A stretch of DNA of 33,853 bases from PVC group bacterium. Lineage in GTDB: Bacteria > Verrucomicrobiota > Kiritimatiellia > SLAD01. Position numbers and translations under genes: made by a program. Shown piece by piece: positions 1 to 9,490 of this stretch. Under the pieces are notes generated by a model that was given only the letters and a program-made list of their open reading frames with translations, was not told the origin of the DNA and ran no database searches. The DNA is taken from the NCBI GenBank assembly GCA_003562335.1, contig PWVE01000136.1, positions 1-33,853 of the forward strand, read 5' to 3'. Each line of letters opens with the position of its first letter. The stretch's first letter is position 1.

Positions 1-65
1 GCAATCGCCACCGCCAACATCAATGTTGCGCCTTGTTGCAGACCATTCTGTCTTTTCGTTCTCAT
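1..65 (-). CDS. Partial gene, N-terminus only, signal-like
   Basis: Only the first 21 codons are in the window; the rest runs off the left edge. The reverse strand has a clear AAAGGAGA ribosome binding site (about 73-80) seven bases before an ATG at 65. The peptide starts MRTKRQNGLQQGATLMLAVA. The basic n-region followed by a hydrophobic stretch suggests an exported or membrane-anchored protein. No family can be named from this fragment. It lies downstream of glgB on the same strand but is separated by over 500 bases of non-coding DNA, so it probably has its own promoter. Confidence 0.6.
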   Translation of the reverse strand, partial: MRTKRQNGLQQGATLMLAVAI

Positions 66-151
66 TTGCTGTCTCCTTTTTTTAACCGCTTTTCGCTCTG
101 TGGGGCGTTGGTGGGCCACCCACATTCCTACTATTTAGGCTCAGGCTACCC

Positions 152-208
152 CCCCCAAAATAATTTGGCAAGCACAAAATGCACAAAAAAATAACTTATT
201 TTTGGGGG
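152..208. repeat. Inverted repeat with C/G and A/T arms
   Basis: The left arm CCCCCAAAATAA (152-163) is complementary to TTATTTTTGGGGG (196-208) apart from one extra T. The 32-base loop is A-rich. The left arm is part of an eight-C run (149-156). A second G6 run follows at 215-220, so the right side is G-rich. It could be a terminator, a slipped-strand hotspot, or a G-quadruplex-prone stretch. Function unknown. Confidence 0.5.
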
Positions 209-281
209 TTTGGTGGGGGGCGGGCCTGCCGCGCCGATACCCACGCGCGCTATAGGGCGCTGGACAGCCCGTGTCCCCTTT

Positions 282-400
282 ACCCTTACGCGCCACACTT
301 AGTCGGACACACTTAAACGAACCACTTCATCGATAATCCCGTAGCCAGCAGCTGGGGACAGGCGGTTAAGTTGGGCGGTTAAGCGTAACCGCGTAAGGGT
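282..400. repeat. 11-bp perfect inverted repeat with nested repeats
   Basis: ACCCTTACGCG (282-292) and its exact reverse complement CGCGTAAGGGT (390-400) are about 100 bases apart. A second inverted pair interlocks with it: GCTGGGGAC (351-359) and GTCCCCAGC (449-457). Because the two pairs interleave, they could not all form at once as simple hairpins. No coding frame explains them. Confidence 0.55.
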
Positions 401-410
401 GGCGGTTAAG
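361..410. repeat. Three copies of GGCGGTTAAG
   Basis: The exact 10-mer GGCGGTTAAG starts at 361, 374 and 401. The first two starts are 13 apart and the next is 27 further on, close to twice 13.5. Such spacing could reflect a cluster of protein binding sites or a decayed tandem repeat. The copies fall inside and beside the 282-400 inverted repeat. Confidence 0.6.
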
Positions 411-525
411 TGCGGACCAAGCTTAAACACCTAGCCCACCCACACGTAGTCCCCAGCACCCACGGCCCCACGCTATTTATACACTGGGTGCATTTTTCGT
501 TAAAACGACGATAAGGGAACGGGTT

Positions 526-555
526 GACGACTACGGCGACGACTACGGACTACGG
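526..555. repeat. Short tandem repeat, GACGACTACGG units
   Basis: GACGACTACGG occurs at 526-536 and again at 538-548, followed directly by a truncated copy ACTACGG at 549-555. The period is 12 bases. The array lies 55 bases downstream of the glgB stop. It may be a simple slippage array; no function is evident. Confidence 0.65.
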
Positions 556-609
556 GGAGAGGTTCTTGAATCCATCCACCGTTCGCGTTCACCGAACAAG
601 GAAAGGTGA

Positions 610-2823
610 TTACATGCCTGCGGCTTGGTCCAACTGGAAATAGATGCCGGCCAGGGGCGGCACGGTGATTAAGATGGAGTGGGGATGGCCTTGCCAAGGG
701 ATGTCGTTGGAGGGGACCGTGCCCAAGTTCCCGATATTACCGCCCCAGAACAGCTCGGAATCGCTGTTGAATATTTCGCGGTAAACGCCCGGCTGCGGCA
801 CGCCGACGCGGTAGCCTTCGCGCGGTGTCGGGGTGAAGTTGAACAAGCAGACGATCGCCTCTTCCGGACTGCGTCCTTTGCGTACAAAACTGATCAGGCT
901 TTGGTCGCTGTCATGGAAGTCGATCCATTCGAAGCCGTCCCAGGAATCGTCATGGACATAAAAAGCCGGCAAGGTGCGGGTCAGCTTGTTCAGTTCGCGC
1001 ACCATGGAATGGAGTTTCTGGTGCGGTTCGTGTTGCATAAGGTGCCAGTCGAGACTCTGGAAGCAGTTCCATTCGTCCCATTGCCCGAATTCGGTCCCCA
1101 TAAACAACAGTTTCTTGCCGGGATGCGCGAACATGTAGGCGTACAAGGTCCGTAAGTTGGCAAATTTTTGCCACATGTCGCCCGGCATCTTGTTGAGCAG
1201 GTTGCGTTTGCCGTGGACGACTTCGTCGTGTGAGAACGGCAGAATGAAGTTCTCGGTGAAGGCGTAAATCAGCGAGAAGGTGATGTCGTTGTGGTGATAT
1301 TTGCGGTAAACGGGGTCTTTGGTGAAGTATTCCAGCGTGTCGTTCATCCAACCCATATTCCACTTGAACCCGAACCCCAAGCCGCCGAGGTAGGTGGGCC
1401 GCGAGACCATGGGCCAGGAGGTGGATTCCTCGGCGAAGGTCATGATGCCGGGGTAGTCGGCGTGTACGATCTCGTTGAAGGTCTTCAAAAACGACACGGC
1501 TTCCAGATTCTCGCGCCCGCCGAATTCGTTGGGCACCCATTCGCCGTCCTGGCGCGAATAGTCGAGGTAGAGCATGCTGGCCACGGCGTCGACCCGGAAC
1601 CCGTCCACATGATAGATGTCGGCCCAGAACATGGCGTTGGACAGGAGATAACTGCGCACTTCGTTGCGGCCATAGTTGAAAATCAGGGTGCCCCAGTCCT
1701 TGTGCTCGCCTTTACGCGGATCGGAATGTTCGTAGAGGTGGGAGCCGTCGAAATAGGCGAGCCCGTGCGCGTCTTTCGGAAAATGCGCGGGGACCCAATC
1801 GATGATCACGCCGAGCCCGGCTTGGTGGCAGGCGTCGATGAAATATTTCAAGTCGTCCGGTGAACCGAAGCGCGAGGTTGGCGCGTAGTAGCCGATTGTT
1901 TGATAGCCCCACGAGCCGTCAAAGGGATGTTCGGTAACGGGGAGCAGTTCGATGTGCGTAAAACCAAGGTCCTGGACATAGGGGATCAGTCGCTCAGCCA
2001 GCTCGCGATAGGTCAGCCAGCGGTTGTCCTCTTCATCAACACGTTGCCAGGAGCCGAGATGGACCTCGTACACGTTGACCGGTTCGTGCAACCAATCCCT
2101 CTCGCGCCGCGCCCGCATCCATTCCTGGTCGCCCCAGGTATAGTGATCGATGTCCCAGACCATGGAAGCCGTGCGCGGGCGTAGCTCGGCAGCAAAGGCG
2201 TAAGGGTCTGCTTTCTGCGCCAGGAAACCGTCGCGCCCTTTGATTTCGAATTTGTACAAGTCGCCGGGTTTAAGGTGCGGGATGAACAGCTCCCACAAGC
2301 CAGATTGCCCGCGACTTTGCATGGGATGATGCCGGCCATCCCAGCGATTGAACATGCCCTGGATACTGACGCGCATGGCGTTGGGTGCCCATACGGCAAA
2401 GTGCACGCCCTCCACCCCGTCGACCGTCGACGGATGGGCGCCCATTTTCCTGTAGGTACGGAAGTGGGTCCCCTCCCCCAGCAGATACTCGTCGAAATCG
2501 GTGATTTGCAGCGGAAAGCGGTAGGGGTCTTCGATTTCCCATTGATGGCCGTCGCGATCGGTGATCCGTAATGTGTAGCCCTGCGCATCGGTATCCACGG
2601 CGGCTTCGAACAGGCCTTGTTCGTGGACGCGGGTGGCGAACCATACGTGTTGCCCGTCCCGGGCCAGGACGTCAACGGACTGCGCGTAGGGCTGGAATGT
2701 GCGTACCCGGCGCTGCCCGTCCTGTGGATCGGCGTGCCAGCCCAGGACGTCAAACGGCGCGTACCAGGTCCCATCCACAATGGCTTGCCAGACGGTGGAC
2801 TTCTGTGGGGTGCTTTTACTCAT
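610..2823 (-). CDS. glgB: 1,4-alpha-glucan branching enzyme
   Basis: Transfers alpha-1,4-glucan segments to alpha-1,6 branch points in glycogen, in the cytoplasm. At 737 residues it matches the usual bacterial length (about 730). An N-terminal GlgB domain and a CBM48-like domain (the [10 protein letters not shown] region near residues 140-240) precede the GH13 barrel. The barrel motifs are visible: [14 protein letters not shown] (nucleophile Asp, near 405), [11 protein letters not shown] (acid Glu, near 460) and [10 protein letters not shown] (near 525). A C-terminal all-beta domain ends the protein. The ATG is preceded by AGGAGGAG, so the start is firm. No other glycogen genes are nearby, so glgB is an orphan here. 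It is divergent from proB. Confidence 0.97.
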   Translation of the reverse strand: MSKSTPQKSTVWQAIVDGTWYAPFDVLGWHADPQDGQRRVRTFQPYAQSVDVLARDGQHVWFATRVHEQGLFEAAVDTDAQGYTLRITDRDGHQWEIEDPYRFPLQITDFDEYLLGEGTHFRTYRKMGAHPSTVDGVEGVHFAVWAPNAMRVSIQGMFNRWDGRHHPMQSRGQSGLWELFIPHLKPGDLYKFEIKGRDGFLAQKADPYAFAAELRPRTASMVWDIDHYTWGDQEWMRARRERDWLHEPVNVYEVHLGSWQRVDEEDNRWLTYRELAERLIPYVQDLGFTHIELLPVTEHPFDGSWGYQTIGYYAPTSRFGSPDDLKYFIDACHQAGLGVIIDWVPAHFPKDAHGLAYFDGSHLYEHSDPRKGEHKDWGTLIFNYGRNEVRSYLLSNAMFWADIYHVDGFRVDAVASMLYLDYSRQDGEWVPNEFGGRENLEAVSFLKTFNEIVHADYPGIMTFAEESTSWPMVSRPTYLGGLGFGFKWNMGWMNDTLEYFTKDPVYRKYHHNDITFSLIYAFTENFILPFSHDEVVHGKRNLLNKMPGDMWQKFANLRTLYAYMFAHPGKKLLFMGTEFGQWDEWNCFQSLDWHLMQHEPHQKLHSMVRELNKLTRTLPAFYVHDDSWDGFEWIDFHDSDQSLISFVRKGRSPEEAIVCLFNFTPTPREGYRVGVPQPGVYREIFNSDSELFWGGNIGNLGTVPSNDIPWQGHPHSILITVPPLAGIYFQLDQAAGM

Positions 2824-2855
2824 AAACTCCTCCTGCTCGACAGTTCCTACTCAAT

Positions 2856-2884
2856 GTGATAACGGGTTTGTGGTTGAGTGTAAA
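2856..2884 (-). promoter_or_regulatory. Candidate sigma70-type promoter for glgB
   Basis: On the minus strand TTTACA (2879-2884) and TATCAC (2856-2861) are separated by exactly 17 bases. This would place the start of transcription roughly 25-30 bases upstream of the glgB ATG. The 64-base glgB-proB gap must also hold the proB promoter, for which I see no equally good match. Prediction from sequence only. Confidence 0.45.
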
Positions 2885-2887
2885 GCT

Positions 2888-4054
2888 ATGAAACCAATCC
2901 CTACAACACGTACCCGGCTGGCGGCCACGCAACGGGTCATTATAAAAATCGGCAGCCGCGTCCTGATTCAAAAGAATGGGCGTCCGGACCTGCGCCGGAT
3001 GCGGGCCTTGGTCAAGGAGATCGCGGCACTGCATCATGCGGGCAAAGAGGTGGTGGTGGTCAGTTCCGGTGCCATCGGGGCAGGCCTTCACGCCTTGGAC
3101 TTGCGGCGACGTCCAGACAACCTGCCGACCTTGCAAATGGCCGCCGCCGTGGGCCAAACGCGCTTGATGAGCCGTTACAGCGCCTTGTTTGCCCGCGAAC
3201 GGGTACGCATTGGCCAAGTGCTGTTGACGCATGACGACCTGCGCGACCGGGTCCGGCACTTGAATGCGCGCAACACGATGATGCATTTGCTGCGGCACCG
3301 GATTGTACCGGTGGTCAACGAAAACGATGTGGTGGCCGTCGACGAAATCAAGTTCGGCGACAACGATCAACTGGCGGCCTTGGTCGGCATGCTGATCGAT
3401 GCGGACGCGCTGATTCTGTTATCCACGGTGGACGGTTTCCGGCGGCCGGGCCCCAGCGGGCGTACCCGCCGGGTTCCGCATTTACGCGCGGTATCCGATG
3501 ATGTGCTGGCGCTGGCTACCGGGTCAGGCAGCTTGTTTTCCACGGGCGGCATGCGTACCAAGCTGGAGGCGGCCCATGACTTCATCAATTTGGGGCGCTT
3601 GGCCGTCATTGCCAACGGACGCAAGGCCGGCGTGCTGGCGCGGATTATGGCGGGCGCCGACGAGGGCACGTTGATGGGGACCGGCGAACCGCGCGGCGAT
3701 CCGGGGCGACGCAAGCAATGGATTGCCTTTTTTAACCGGCCACAAGGCACACTGGTGGTGGACGACGGTGCCCGGCGCGCGATTGTTGAGCGTGGGACCA
3801 GCTTGTTGCCCGCCGGTATCCGTGACTTGGAGGGCACTTTTCCTATCGGGGCGGTGGTAAATATCCGCACGGCCGACGGCCCGGTCTTTGCCCGCGGATT
3901 GGTGGAGTATGATCATACAGCTGTGCGCACCATTATGGGGCACAAAACCACTGAAATTGCGGCCTTGCTAGGGACCAAGGATTATGATGAGGTCGTGCAC
4001 CGGGACCACATGCTGGTGTTAAGCCGGGAAGGAGACAATCATGGGACTACATGA
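2888..4054 (+). CDS. proB: Glutamate 5-kinase
   Basis: Phosphorylates glutamate in the first step of proline synthesis. The amino acid kinase domain starts at VIIKIGSRVL and includes VVVSSGAIGAG, the VVNENDVVAVDE segment and FGDNDQLAALV. A C-terminal PUA domain follows (roughly residues 285-375). The track ORF begins at 2699, inside the divergent glgB gene, and its first 63 residues look non-native. I use the ATG at 2888 (388 residues; E. coli ProB has 367). Its ribosome binding site is weak. The stop overlaps proA by 14 bases, supporting a proBA operon. Confidence 0.93.
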   Translation: MKPIPTTRTRLAATQRVIIKIGSRVLIQKNGRPDLRRMRALVKEIAALHHAGKEVVVVSSGAIGAGLHALDLRRRPDNLPTLQMAAAVGQTRLMSRYSALFARERVRIGQVLLTHDDLRDRVRHLNARNTMMHLLRHRIVPVVNENDVVAVDEIKFGDNDQLAALVGMLIDADALILLSTVDGFRRPGPSGRTRRVPHLRAVSDDVLALATGSGSLFSTGGMRTKLEAAHDFINLGRLAVIANGRKAGVLARIMAGADEGTLMGTGEPRGDPGRRKQWIAFFNRPQGTLVVDDGARRAIVERGTSLLPAGIRDLEGTFPIGAVVNIRTADGPVFARGLVEYDHTAVRTIMGHKTTEIAALLGTKDYDEVVHRDHMLVLSREGDNHGTT

Positions 4055-5297
4055 AGACCTGTTGGCCATGGGCGACCGGGCGGTAACCGCCTCACGCGCT
4101 TTGGCCACACTGACCACGCGTAAAAAGAATGCCATTCTGGAGGCCATGGCGGCTGAGCTGGACGAGCAGCGCGAAGAGATCCGCGTCGCCAACGCCAAGG
4201 ACTTGGAAGCCGGGCAAGCGGCCGGTTTAAGCGCCGCGCTGCTGGACCGCCTGGAATTGACCGATGCCCGCATCGACGCGATGATCAAAGGGCTACGCGA
4301 TGTGGCTGTGCTGAAAGATCCGGTGGGCACCAAGATCGCCCGCTGGATGCGGCCGAACGGGCTGGAGATTTTGAAGGTGCGCGTCCCGATAGGGGTCATT
4401 GCCATCATTTACGAGTCGCGCCCCAACGTCACAGCCGACGCCACCGGGCTTTGCTTCAAGACCTCCAACGCGGTCATCCTGCGCGGGGGGCGCGAAGCCA
4501 TGCATTCCAACACCATCATCGCCCGCCTGCTCCAGAGCGGTGGCGAAAAGAAGGGGCTGCCCCCTGACGCCATTCAATTGGTGCCGACCACGGACCGGGA
4601 AGCCGTACGGGAACTGGTGCAAATGGTCGGGCGCGTGGACCTGGCCATTCCCCGGGGCGGCGAAGGGCTGATCAACGCCGTGACCGACCTGGCGCGGGTC
4701 CCCGTCATTAAGCATTACAAAGGCGTTTGCCACACCTACATCGACGAGGCCGTTGATTTGGAAATGGCCTTGCAGATTGCCGAAAACGCCAAGTGCCAGC
4801 GGCCCGGCGTGTGTAATGCCATGGAAACCCTGCTGGTTCATCAGGCGGTCGCCGCCGATTTTCTGCCGCGCTTCGCCGAGCGCATGCAGCAGTGCGGCGT
4901 TGAGCTGCGGGCCGACGACGCGGCCCGCGCCCACATCCCGGACGCCTTACCGGCCACGGAAGAGGACTGGCACGCTGAATATCTCGACCTCATACTGGCT
5001 ATCCGGGTGGTGGACTCGGTGGAATCCGCGATTGATCATATCAATACCTATGGGTCCCACCATTCCGATGCCATTGTCAGCACCGACTCCGCCGCTCAGA
5101 AGAAGTTCACGCAGCGCGTTGACTCGTCCACGGTCTACGTCAACGCCTCCACGCGCTTTACCGACGGCGCGGAGTTCGGCATGGGCGCCGAAATCGGGAT
5201 CAGCACCGACAAACTGCACGCGCGCGGCCCGATGGGGCTGGACGAACTGACCACCTACAAATACGTCGTGTCCGGCGAAGGCCAGATTCGGGAATAA
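4041..5297 (+). CDS. proA: Glutamate-5-semialdehyde dehydrogenase (gamma-glutamyl phosphate reductase)
   Basis: Reduces gamma-glutamyl phosphate with NADPH to glutamate semialdehyde, the second proline step. It has 418 residues, the normal family length. Hallmarks of the ProA branch of the aldehyde dehydrogenase fold include the IGVIAIIYESRPNVTADATG segment, the VDLAIPRGGEGLI region and the catalytic cysteine in QRPGVCNAMET (near residue 256). The ATG at 4041 lies inside the end of proB and has GGAGA six bases upstream, so it should be co-translated with proB. The gene ends just before a palindromic element and is convergent with uvrA. Confidence 0.97.
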   Translation: MGLHEDLLAMGDRAVTASRALATLTTRKKNAILEAMAAELDEQREEIRVANAKDLEAGQAAGLSAALLDRLELTDARIDAMIKGLRDVAVLKDPVGTKIARWMRPNGLEILKVRVPIGVIAIIYESRPNVTADATGLCFKTSNAVILRGGREAMHSNTIIARLLQSGGEKKGLPPDAIQLVPTTDREAVRELVQMVGRVDLAIPRGGEGLINAVTDLARVPVIKHYKGVCHTYIDEAVDLEMALQIAENAKCQRPGVCNAMETLLVHQAVAADFLPRFAERMQQCGVELRADDAARAHIPDALPATEEDWHAEYLDLILAIRVVDSVESAIDHINTYGSHHSDAIVSTDSAAQKKFTQRVDSSTVYVNASTRFTDGAEFGMGAEIGISTDKLHARGPMGLDELTTYKYVVSGEGQIRE

Positions 5298-5306
5298 CCG
5301 GACATG

Positions 5307-5426
5307 CTCTTGTAAAACCTCCCGTTCATGAGGGCAGGACGGAGCCTGCCCCTCCAGGAACTTGCGGAATACTGTTTATTTACCGGAGGGGCGACCTCCG
5401 TGTCGACCTGGGAGGTTTTGCAAGAG
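5307..5426. repeat. MITE-like or terminator-like long inverted-repeat element
   Basis: The outer arms CTCTTGTAAAACCTCCC (5307-5323) and GGGAGGTTTTGCAAGAG (5410-5426) are complementary at 16 of 17 positions. Inside each arm is a further hairpin: GGGCAGG/CCTGCCC (5332-5351) and CGGAGG/CCTCCG (5384-5400). The reverse complement of the first inner unit resembles the second (both begin GGAGGGGC and share CTCCGT), so the two halves look like diverged inverted copies of one unit. It fills nearly the whole 138-base gap between convergent proA and uvrA. It may terminate transcription in both directions, or be a small non-autonomous repeat. Confidence 0.7.
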
Positions 5427-5435
5427 GCTCTGGTT

Positions 5436-8273
5436 TTACGCTAATACGTCCCGTAAATAGCGACCCGTATGCGAAGTGGGGTGGTTGGCGACAACTTCCG
5501 GCGTGCCGGCTACCACCACCGTACCGCCACCGCCACCGCCTTCGGGACCCAGATCAATGATGTGGTCCGCCGTTTTGATCACGTCCAGGTTATGCTCAAT
5601 AACCACCACGGTATTGCCGGCGTCGCGTAAGCGTGTAAGCACACCCAGCAAGCGCTGAATATCCGCGAAGTGCAACCCGGTGGTCGGCTCGTCCAGTAAG
5701 TACAAGGTGCGACCGGTATCTTTGCGGCTCAATTCCGCCGACAGCTTCATGCGCTGGGCTTCCCCGCCGGAAAGCGTGGTGGCCGGCTGCCCGAGATGCA
5801 AATAGCCTAACCCCACCTCGTTCAACGTCATCAGCTTACGGGCAATGCCCGGCACCTTTTGAAAAAAGGAAAGCGCTTCCTCAATCGTCATGTCGAGGAC
5901 ATCGGCAATGTTTTTCCCGCCGTACCGCACTTCCAGTGTCTCCCGGTTATAGCGTTTGCCCCCGCACTGTTCGCAGGTGACGTAGACATCGGGCAGGAAA
6001 TGCATCTCGATTTTGAGGATGCCATCGCCTTTGCAGGTTTCGCACCGGCCGCCTTTGACGTTGAAGCTGAAGCGGCCCGGCCCGTAGCCGCGCATTTTTG
6101 AAGCGGGCAATTGCGCGAACAGGTTGCGGATCAAACTGAACGTACCGGTATAGGTAGCCGGATTACTGCGCGGGGTGCGGCCGATGGGGGACTGATCGAT
6201 CACAATGACTTTGTCGAGCTTGTCCGCGCCCCGTAAACGCGTGTGCGTCCCCGGGCGTTCCTTTGATCCGTACAACGCGCGGAACAGGGCTTTGCGTAAA
6301 ATATCGTCGACCAACGTGCTTTTCCCGCTACCCGATACACCGGTGACCGCCATAAACAGGCCCAGGGGAAACTTCACATCGATCCGTTTCAAATTATTGG
6401 CCGCTGCGCCTTCCACCACCACCTGGCCTTGCCGCGGTTTGTGCCGCTTGGCGGGCACTTCAATACTAGCGGTGCGATTCAGGTATTGCGCGGTTAGCGA
6501 CTTTGATTCCCGTAGCAGATCGTCCAGCTCCCCGGCAAACACCACCTCGCCCCCGTGCACCCCGGCGGCCGGACCGAGATCGATGATGTAGTCCGATTCG
6601 CGAATGGTTTGCTCGTCGTGCTCGACCACCACCACCGTATTGCCCAGATCGCGCAGTTCCTGCAACGTGTGTAGCAGCTTTTCGTTATCACGCTGGTGCA
6701 ACCCGATACTCGGCTCGTCGAGCACATACAGCACACCGACCAATCCAGCCCCTATCTGGGTGGCCAACCGAATCCGCTGCGCTTCACCGCCGGACAATGT
6801 TCCGCTTTCGCGGTCGAGCGACAGGTAATCCAAGCCGACGTTGGTCAAGAATTGCAGGCGTTCCCGTATCTCTTTGAGAATCTCGTGGGCGATGGCGGCC
6901 TGCTGTTTCGGCAGGGATAAGCCGTTAAAGAAGGCCAACGCATCGTGAATCGACAGGCGGCATACATCGACAATGGATTTATCGGCAATCCGGCAGGCCA
7001 GGGCTTCGGGCCGTAGCCGGGCGCCGTCGCAGGTGCGGCAGTGCTGGCGGCTCATGTAGCCGTGCAGGCGTTGGCGTGTGAACTCGCTGTCGGTCTCTTC
7101 CAGCCGTCGTTCCAGGTTCGGGATCACGCCTTCAAATGGCTTCTGATAGCGGTGGTACGCCCCGCCGCGCCAGAAACCGAACTCGATTTCCTCGTCGCCG
7201 GACCCGTACAGCAGGTGCTGCACAAAGGTGGCGGGTAATTCGTTGAACGGGGTGGTCATGGAAACGCCGTAATGCTTGGCGACCGCCCGCAGCAGGCCTT
7301 TGTAATAGATGATCAGGCGTCGCCCCCCGCGACGCCAGGCATGGACGGCCCCGGCGTCGAGCGATAGTTGTTTGTCCGGCACCACTAACTCTTCATCGAA
7401 CACCAGCATGGTGCCCAACCCGTGACATACCGGGCAGGCCCCGTAGGGACTATTGAAAGAGAAGTGGCGCGGGGCCAAAGTATCAAAGCTCAACCCGCAA
7501 GGGATACAGGCGTTGCGTTCGGAAAAGAGTCGTTCGGTCCATTTATTCTTACCGGTTTCGACGCACACGGTTAACACCCCGTCCGCCACGCCCAGCGCGG
7601 TCTCGATGGAATCCGTCAGGCGCGAACGGATTTCCGGTTTCAGTACCAGCCGGTCCACGACCAGATCGATGGAATGTTTGCGGCGTTTATCCAAGGTCGG
7701 CCGCTCGTCCAGTTCCATTAGTTGCCCGTCCACGCGCACGCGCACATAGCCTTGTTTACGGGCGTTGGCAAAGACCTCCTCGTGTTCCCCTTTGCGGCCT
7801 TGGACCAGCGGCGCGAGAATCATCAAGCGGGTTTGCGTGGGATACTGCCAGACTTGATCCACAATTTCCTCGGCGCTTTGCCGTGAAATCGTCCGGCCAC
7901 ATTGCGGACAGTGGGGCTGTCCGATATGCGCGAACAGCAACCGCAAATAGTCGTGGATCTCCGTGGTGGTAGCGACAATGGAACGTGGATTGGATCCGGC
8001 GGTTCGCTGTTCGATCGATATCGCGGGCGACAACCCTTCGATGTGGTCCACGTCCGGCTTCTGCATCTGGTCCAGAAACTGGCGGGCATAGGCCGACAGA
8101 CTCTCCACATATTTGCGTTGTCCCTCGGCATAAAGCGTATCAAACGCTAACGAGGACTTACCGGAACCGCTCAGGCCAGTGATGGTGGTGAGCCGGTTCC
8201 GCGGGATGTGAACCGAGATATTCTTCAGGTTGTGTTCGCGCGCACCGGTAACGACAATCCAGTCGGAACTCAT
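5436..8273 (-). CDS. uvrA: UvrABC excinuclease subunit A
   Basis: DNA damage recognition ATPase of nucleotide excision repair; it loads UvrB at lesions. It has 945 residues (E. coli 940). Two ABC ATPase modules are complete: Walker [14 protein letters not shown] near residue 33 and [13 protein letters not shown] near 640, each with an LSGGEAQR signature and a Walker B ([12 protein letters not shown] and [12 protein letters not shown]). Zinc-binding pairs are visible at CPQC, CIPC/CPVC, CRTC and CETC/CEQC. Its ATG overlaps the metK stop as ATGA and lacks a good ribosome binding site, which suggests translational coupling. It is the last gene of the long minus-strand run and is convergent with proA. 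Confidence 0.98.
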   Translation of the reverse strand: MSSDWIVVTGAREHNLKNISVHIPRNRLTTITGLSGSGKSSLAFDTLYAEGQRKYVESLSAYARQFLDQMQKPDVDHIEGLSPAISIEQRTAGSNPRSIVATTTEIHDYLRLLFAHIGQPHCPQCGRTISRQSAEEIVDQVWQYPTQTRLMILAPLVQGRKGEHEEVFANARKQGYVRVRVDGQLMELDERPTLDKRRKHSIDLVVDRLVLKPEIRSRLTDSIETALGVADGVLTVCVETGKNKWTERLFSERNACIPCGLSFDTLAPRHFSFNSPYGACPVCHGLGTMLVFDEELVVPDKQLSLDAGAVHAWRRGGRRLIIYYKGLLRAVAKHYGVSMTTPFNELPATFVQHLLYGSGDEEIEFGFWRGGAYHRYQKPFEGVIPNLERRLEETDSEFTRQRLHGYMSRQHCRTCDGARLRPEALACRIADKSIVDVCRLSIHDALAFFNGLSLPKQQAAIAHEILKEIRERLQFLTNVGLDYLSLDRESGTLSGGEAQRIRLATQIGAGLVGVLYVLDEPSIGLHQRDNEKLLHTLQELRDLGNTVVVVEHDEQTIRESDYIIDLGPAAGVHGGEVVFAGELDDLLRESKSLTAQYLNRTASIEVPAKRHKPRQGQVVVEGAAANNLKRIDVKFPLGLFMAVTGVSGSGKSTLVDDILRKALFRALYGSKERPGTHTRLRGADKLDKVIVIDQSPIGRTPRSNPATYTGTFSLIRNLFAQLPASKMRGYGPGRFSFNVKGGRCETCKGDGILKIEMHFLPDVYVTCEQCGGKRYNRETLEVRYGGKNIADVLDMTIEEALSFFQKVPGIARKLMTLNEVGLGYLHLGQPATTLSGGEAQRMKLSAELSRKDTGRTLYLLDEPTTGLHFADIQRLLGVLTRLRDAGNTVVVIEHNLDVIKTADHIIDLGPEGGGGGGTVVVAGTPEVVANHPTSHTGRYLRDVLA

Positions 8274-9448
8274 ACGGCGGCTTTGAGCGCGTCCACCCGA
8301 TCCGTCCGCTCCCAGGTAAACGTATCGAGCTGGCGCGTGCGTCCAAAATGGCCGTAGGCCGAGGTGGGCTCATAAATGGGCCGTAACAGGTCGAGCTGGG
8401 CCACGATTTCGGCCGGTTTCAAGCCAAAGACCTGGCGGACCGCCCGTTCGATACGATCGGCAGGCACGGTTCCGGTACCGAACGTCTCCACCAACACCGA
8501 TACCGGCTCGGGATAGCCGATGGCATACGCCAGCTGCACTTCGCAGCGCTTGGCCAACTGGGCCGCCACAATGTTCTTGGCCACGTACCGCGCCATGTAG
8601 GCGGCGCTACGGTCGACTTTACTGGGGTCCTTACCGGAAAAAGCGCCCCCGCCGTGCCGGCCCATGCCACCGTAGGTGTCCACGATGATCTTGCGCCCGG
8701 TCAAGCCACAATCACCTTGAGGCCCGCCAACCACGAACCGACCGGTCGGATTAATCAAAATTTGTGTCTTACGATCCATCATGCGCGCCGGGACCTGCTT
8801 GCGAATGACCTCTTCAATCAGCCCGTCGCGCAGGGCCTTGTTCGACACCTCAGCCGCGTGTTGGGTGGACAGCACCACACTGGCCACGCGCACAGGCTTG
8901 TTGTTCTCGTACACCACTGAAACTTGAGATTTGCCGTCCGGCCGCAGAAACGGCAACCGACCAGACCGGCGGGTGTGAGCCAAGGCCCGGGTCAGGCGAT
9001 GGGCGAGCATAATCGGCATGGGCATTTTTTCGCGCGTCTCGTCACAGGCATACCCGAACATCATGCCTTGATCGCCCGCCCCCTGCTCGGCGGTGGCCTT
9101 GCCCTTGGCCTTGCGCGCGTCCACGCCTTGCTGGATGTCCGGTGATTGCCGGTCCAGCGCCACCAGCACGGCACAGGTGTTGCCGTCGAACCCGATGGCT
9201 GAATCGTCGTAGCCGATCCGGTTGATTTTGTCGCGTACGACATCGGCGTAGTTGACGGTGGCGGTGGTCGTAATTTCGCCGGCCACCACGGCCATCCCGG
9301 TCTTAACGAGCGTTTCGCACGCCACGCGACTGTGCGGGTCCTGCTTGAGTAGCGCGTCGAGGATGGCATCGGAAACGCCATCGCACACCTTGTCGGGGTG
9401 ACCTTCGGTGACGCATTCAGACGTGAAAAGATAACGGTTATTCGACAT
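8270..9448 (-). CDS. metK: S-adenosylmethionine synthetase
   Basis: Makes S-adenosylmethionine from methionine and ATP in the cytoplasm. Its 392 residues fit the family. Signature segments include [16 protein letters not shown] near the N-terminus, [16 protein letters not shown], and the phosphate-binding [19 protein letters not shown]. The ATG is preceded by AAGGA with a suitable spacing. The 42-base gap to ptsI is too short to hold a SAM riboswitch, and none is seen. It overlaps uvrA by 4 bases, an unusual pairing of methyl-donor synthesis with DNA repair. Confidence 0.98.
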   Translation of the reverse strand: MSNNRYLFTSECVTEGHPDKVCDGVSDAILDALLKQDPHSRVACETLVKTGMAVVAGEITTTATVNYADVVRDKINRIGYDDSAIGFDGNTCAVLVALDRQSPDIQQGVDARKAKGKATAEQGAGDQGMMFGYACDETREKMPMPIMLAHRLTRALAHTRRSGRLPFLRPDGKSQVSVVYENNKPVRVASVVLSTQHAAEVSNKALRDGLIEEVIRKQVPARMMDRKTQILINPTGRFVVGGPQGDCGLTGRKIIVDTYGGMGRHGGGAFSGKDPSKVDRSAAYMARYVAKNIVAAQLAKRCEVQLAYAIGYPEPVSVLVETFGTGTVPADRIERAVRQVFGLKPAEIVAQLDLLRPIYEPTSAYGHFGRTRQLDTFTWERTDRVDALKAAV

Positions 9449-9490
9449 AGGATTCCTTGGTTGTTTTTTTGCTCAGGGTTGGCCCGCCGT

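Larger units (their letters stand above)
66..609. other. Repeat-rich non-coding region
   Basis: About 540 bases between the end of glgB and the start of the partial gene, both on the minus strand. No convincing coding frame is present; the 65-residue track ORF at 500-697 is a shadow running into glgB. The stretch holds homopolymeric C and G tracts, several inverted repeats, three copies of a 10-mer and a 12-base tandem repeat, listed separately. It should contain the glgB terminator and the promoter of the left-edge gene, but neither is clear-cut. A possible minus-strand promoter is TTGTGC and TTATTT with 17-base spacing around 162-190, which is weak evidence. Confidence 0.6.

Noticed and set aside
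361-410. Three copies of a 10-mer as a CRISPR-like array
   Set aside because: Units are too short, spacers are unequal and tiny (3 and 17 bases), and there are no cas genes.
2013-2780. 255-residue minus-strand ORF inside glgB
   Set aside because: It is a shadow frame of glgB with Arg/Pro/Ser-rich, low-quality sequence and no motif.
2699-2887. Extended N-terminus of proB
   Set aside because: These 63 codons overlap divergent glgB and do not resemble ProB; the ATG at 2888 begins the kinase domain.
4293-4934. 213-residue minus-strand ORF inside proA
   Set aside because: Antisense shadow of proA; no ribosome binding site and no recognisable domain.
9449-9490. SAM riboswitch before metK
   Set aside because: The gap is only 42 bases and shows no conserved SAM-aptamer sequence.
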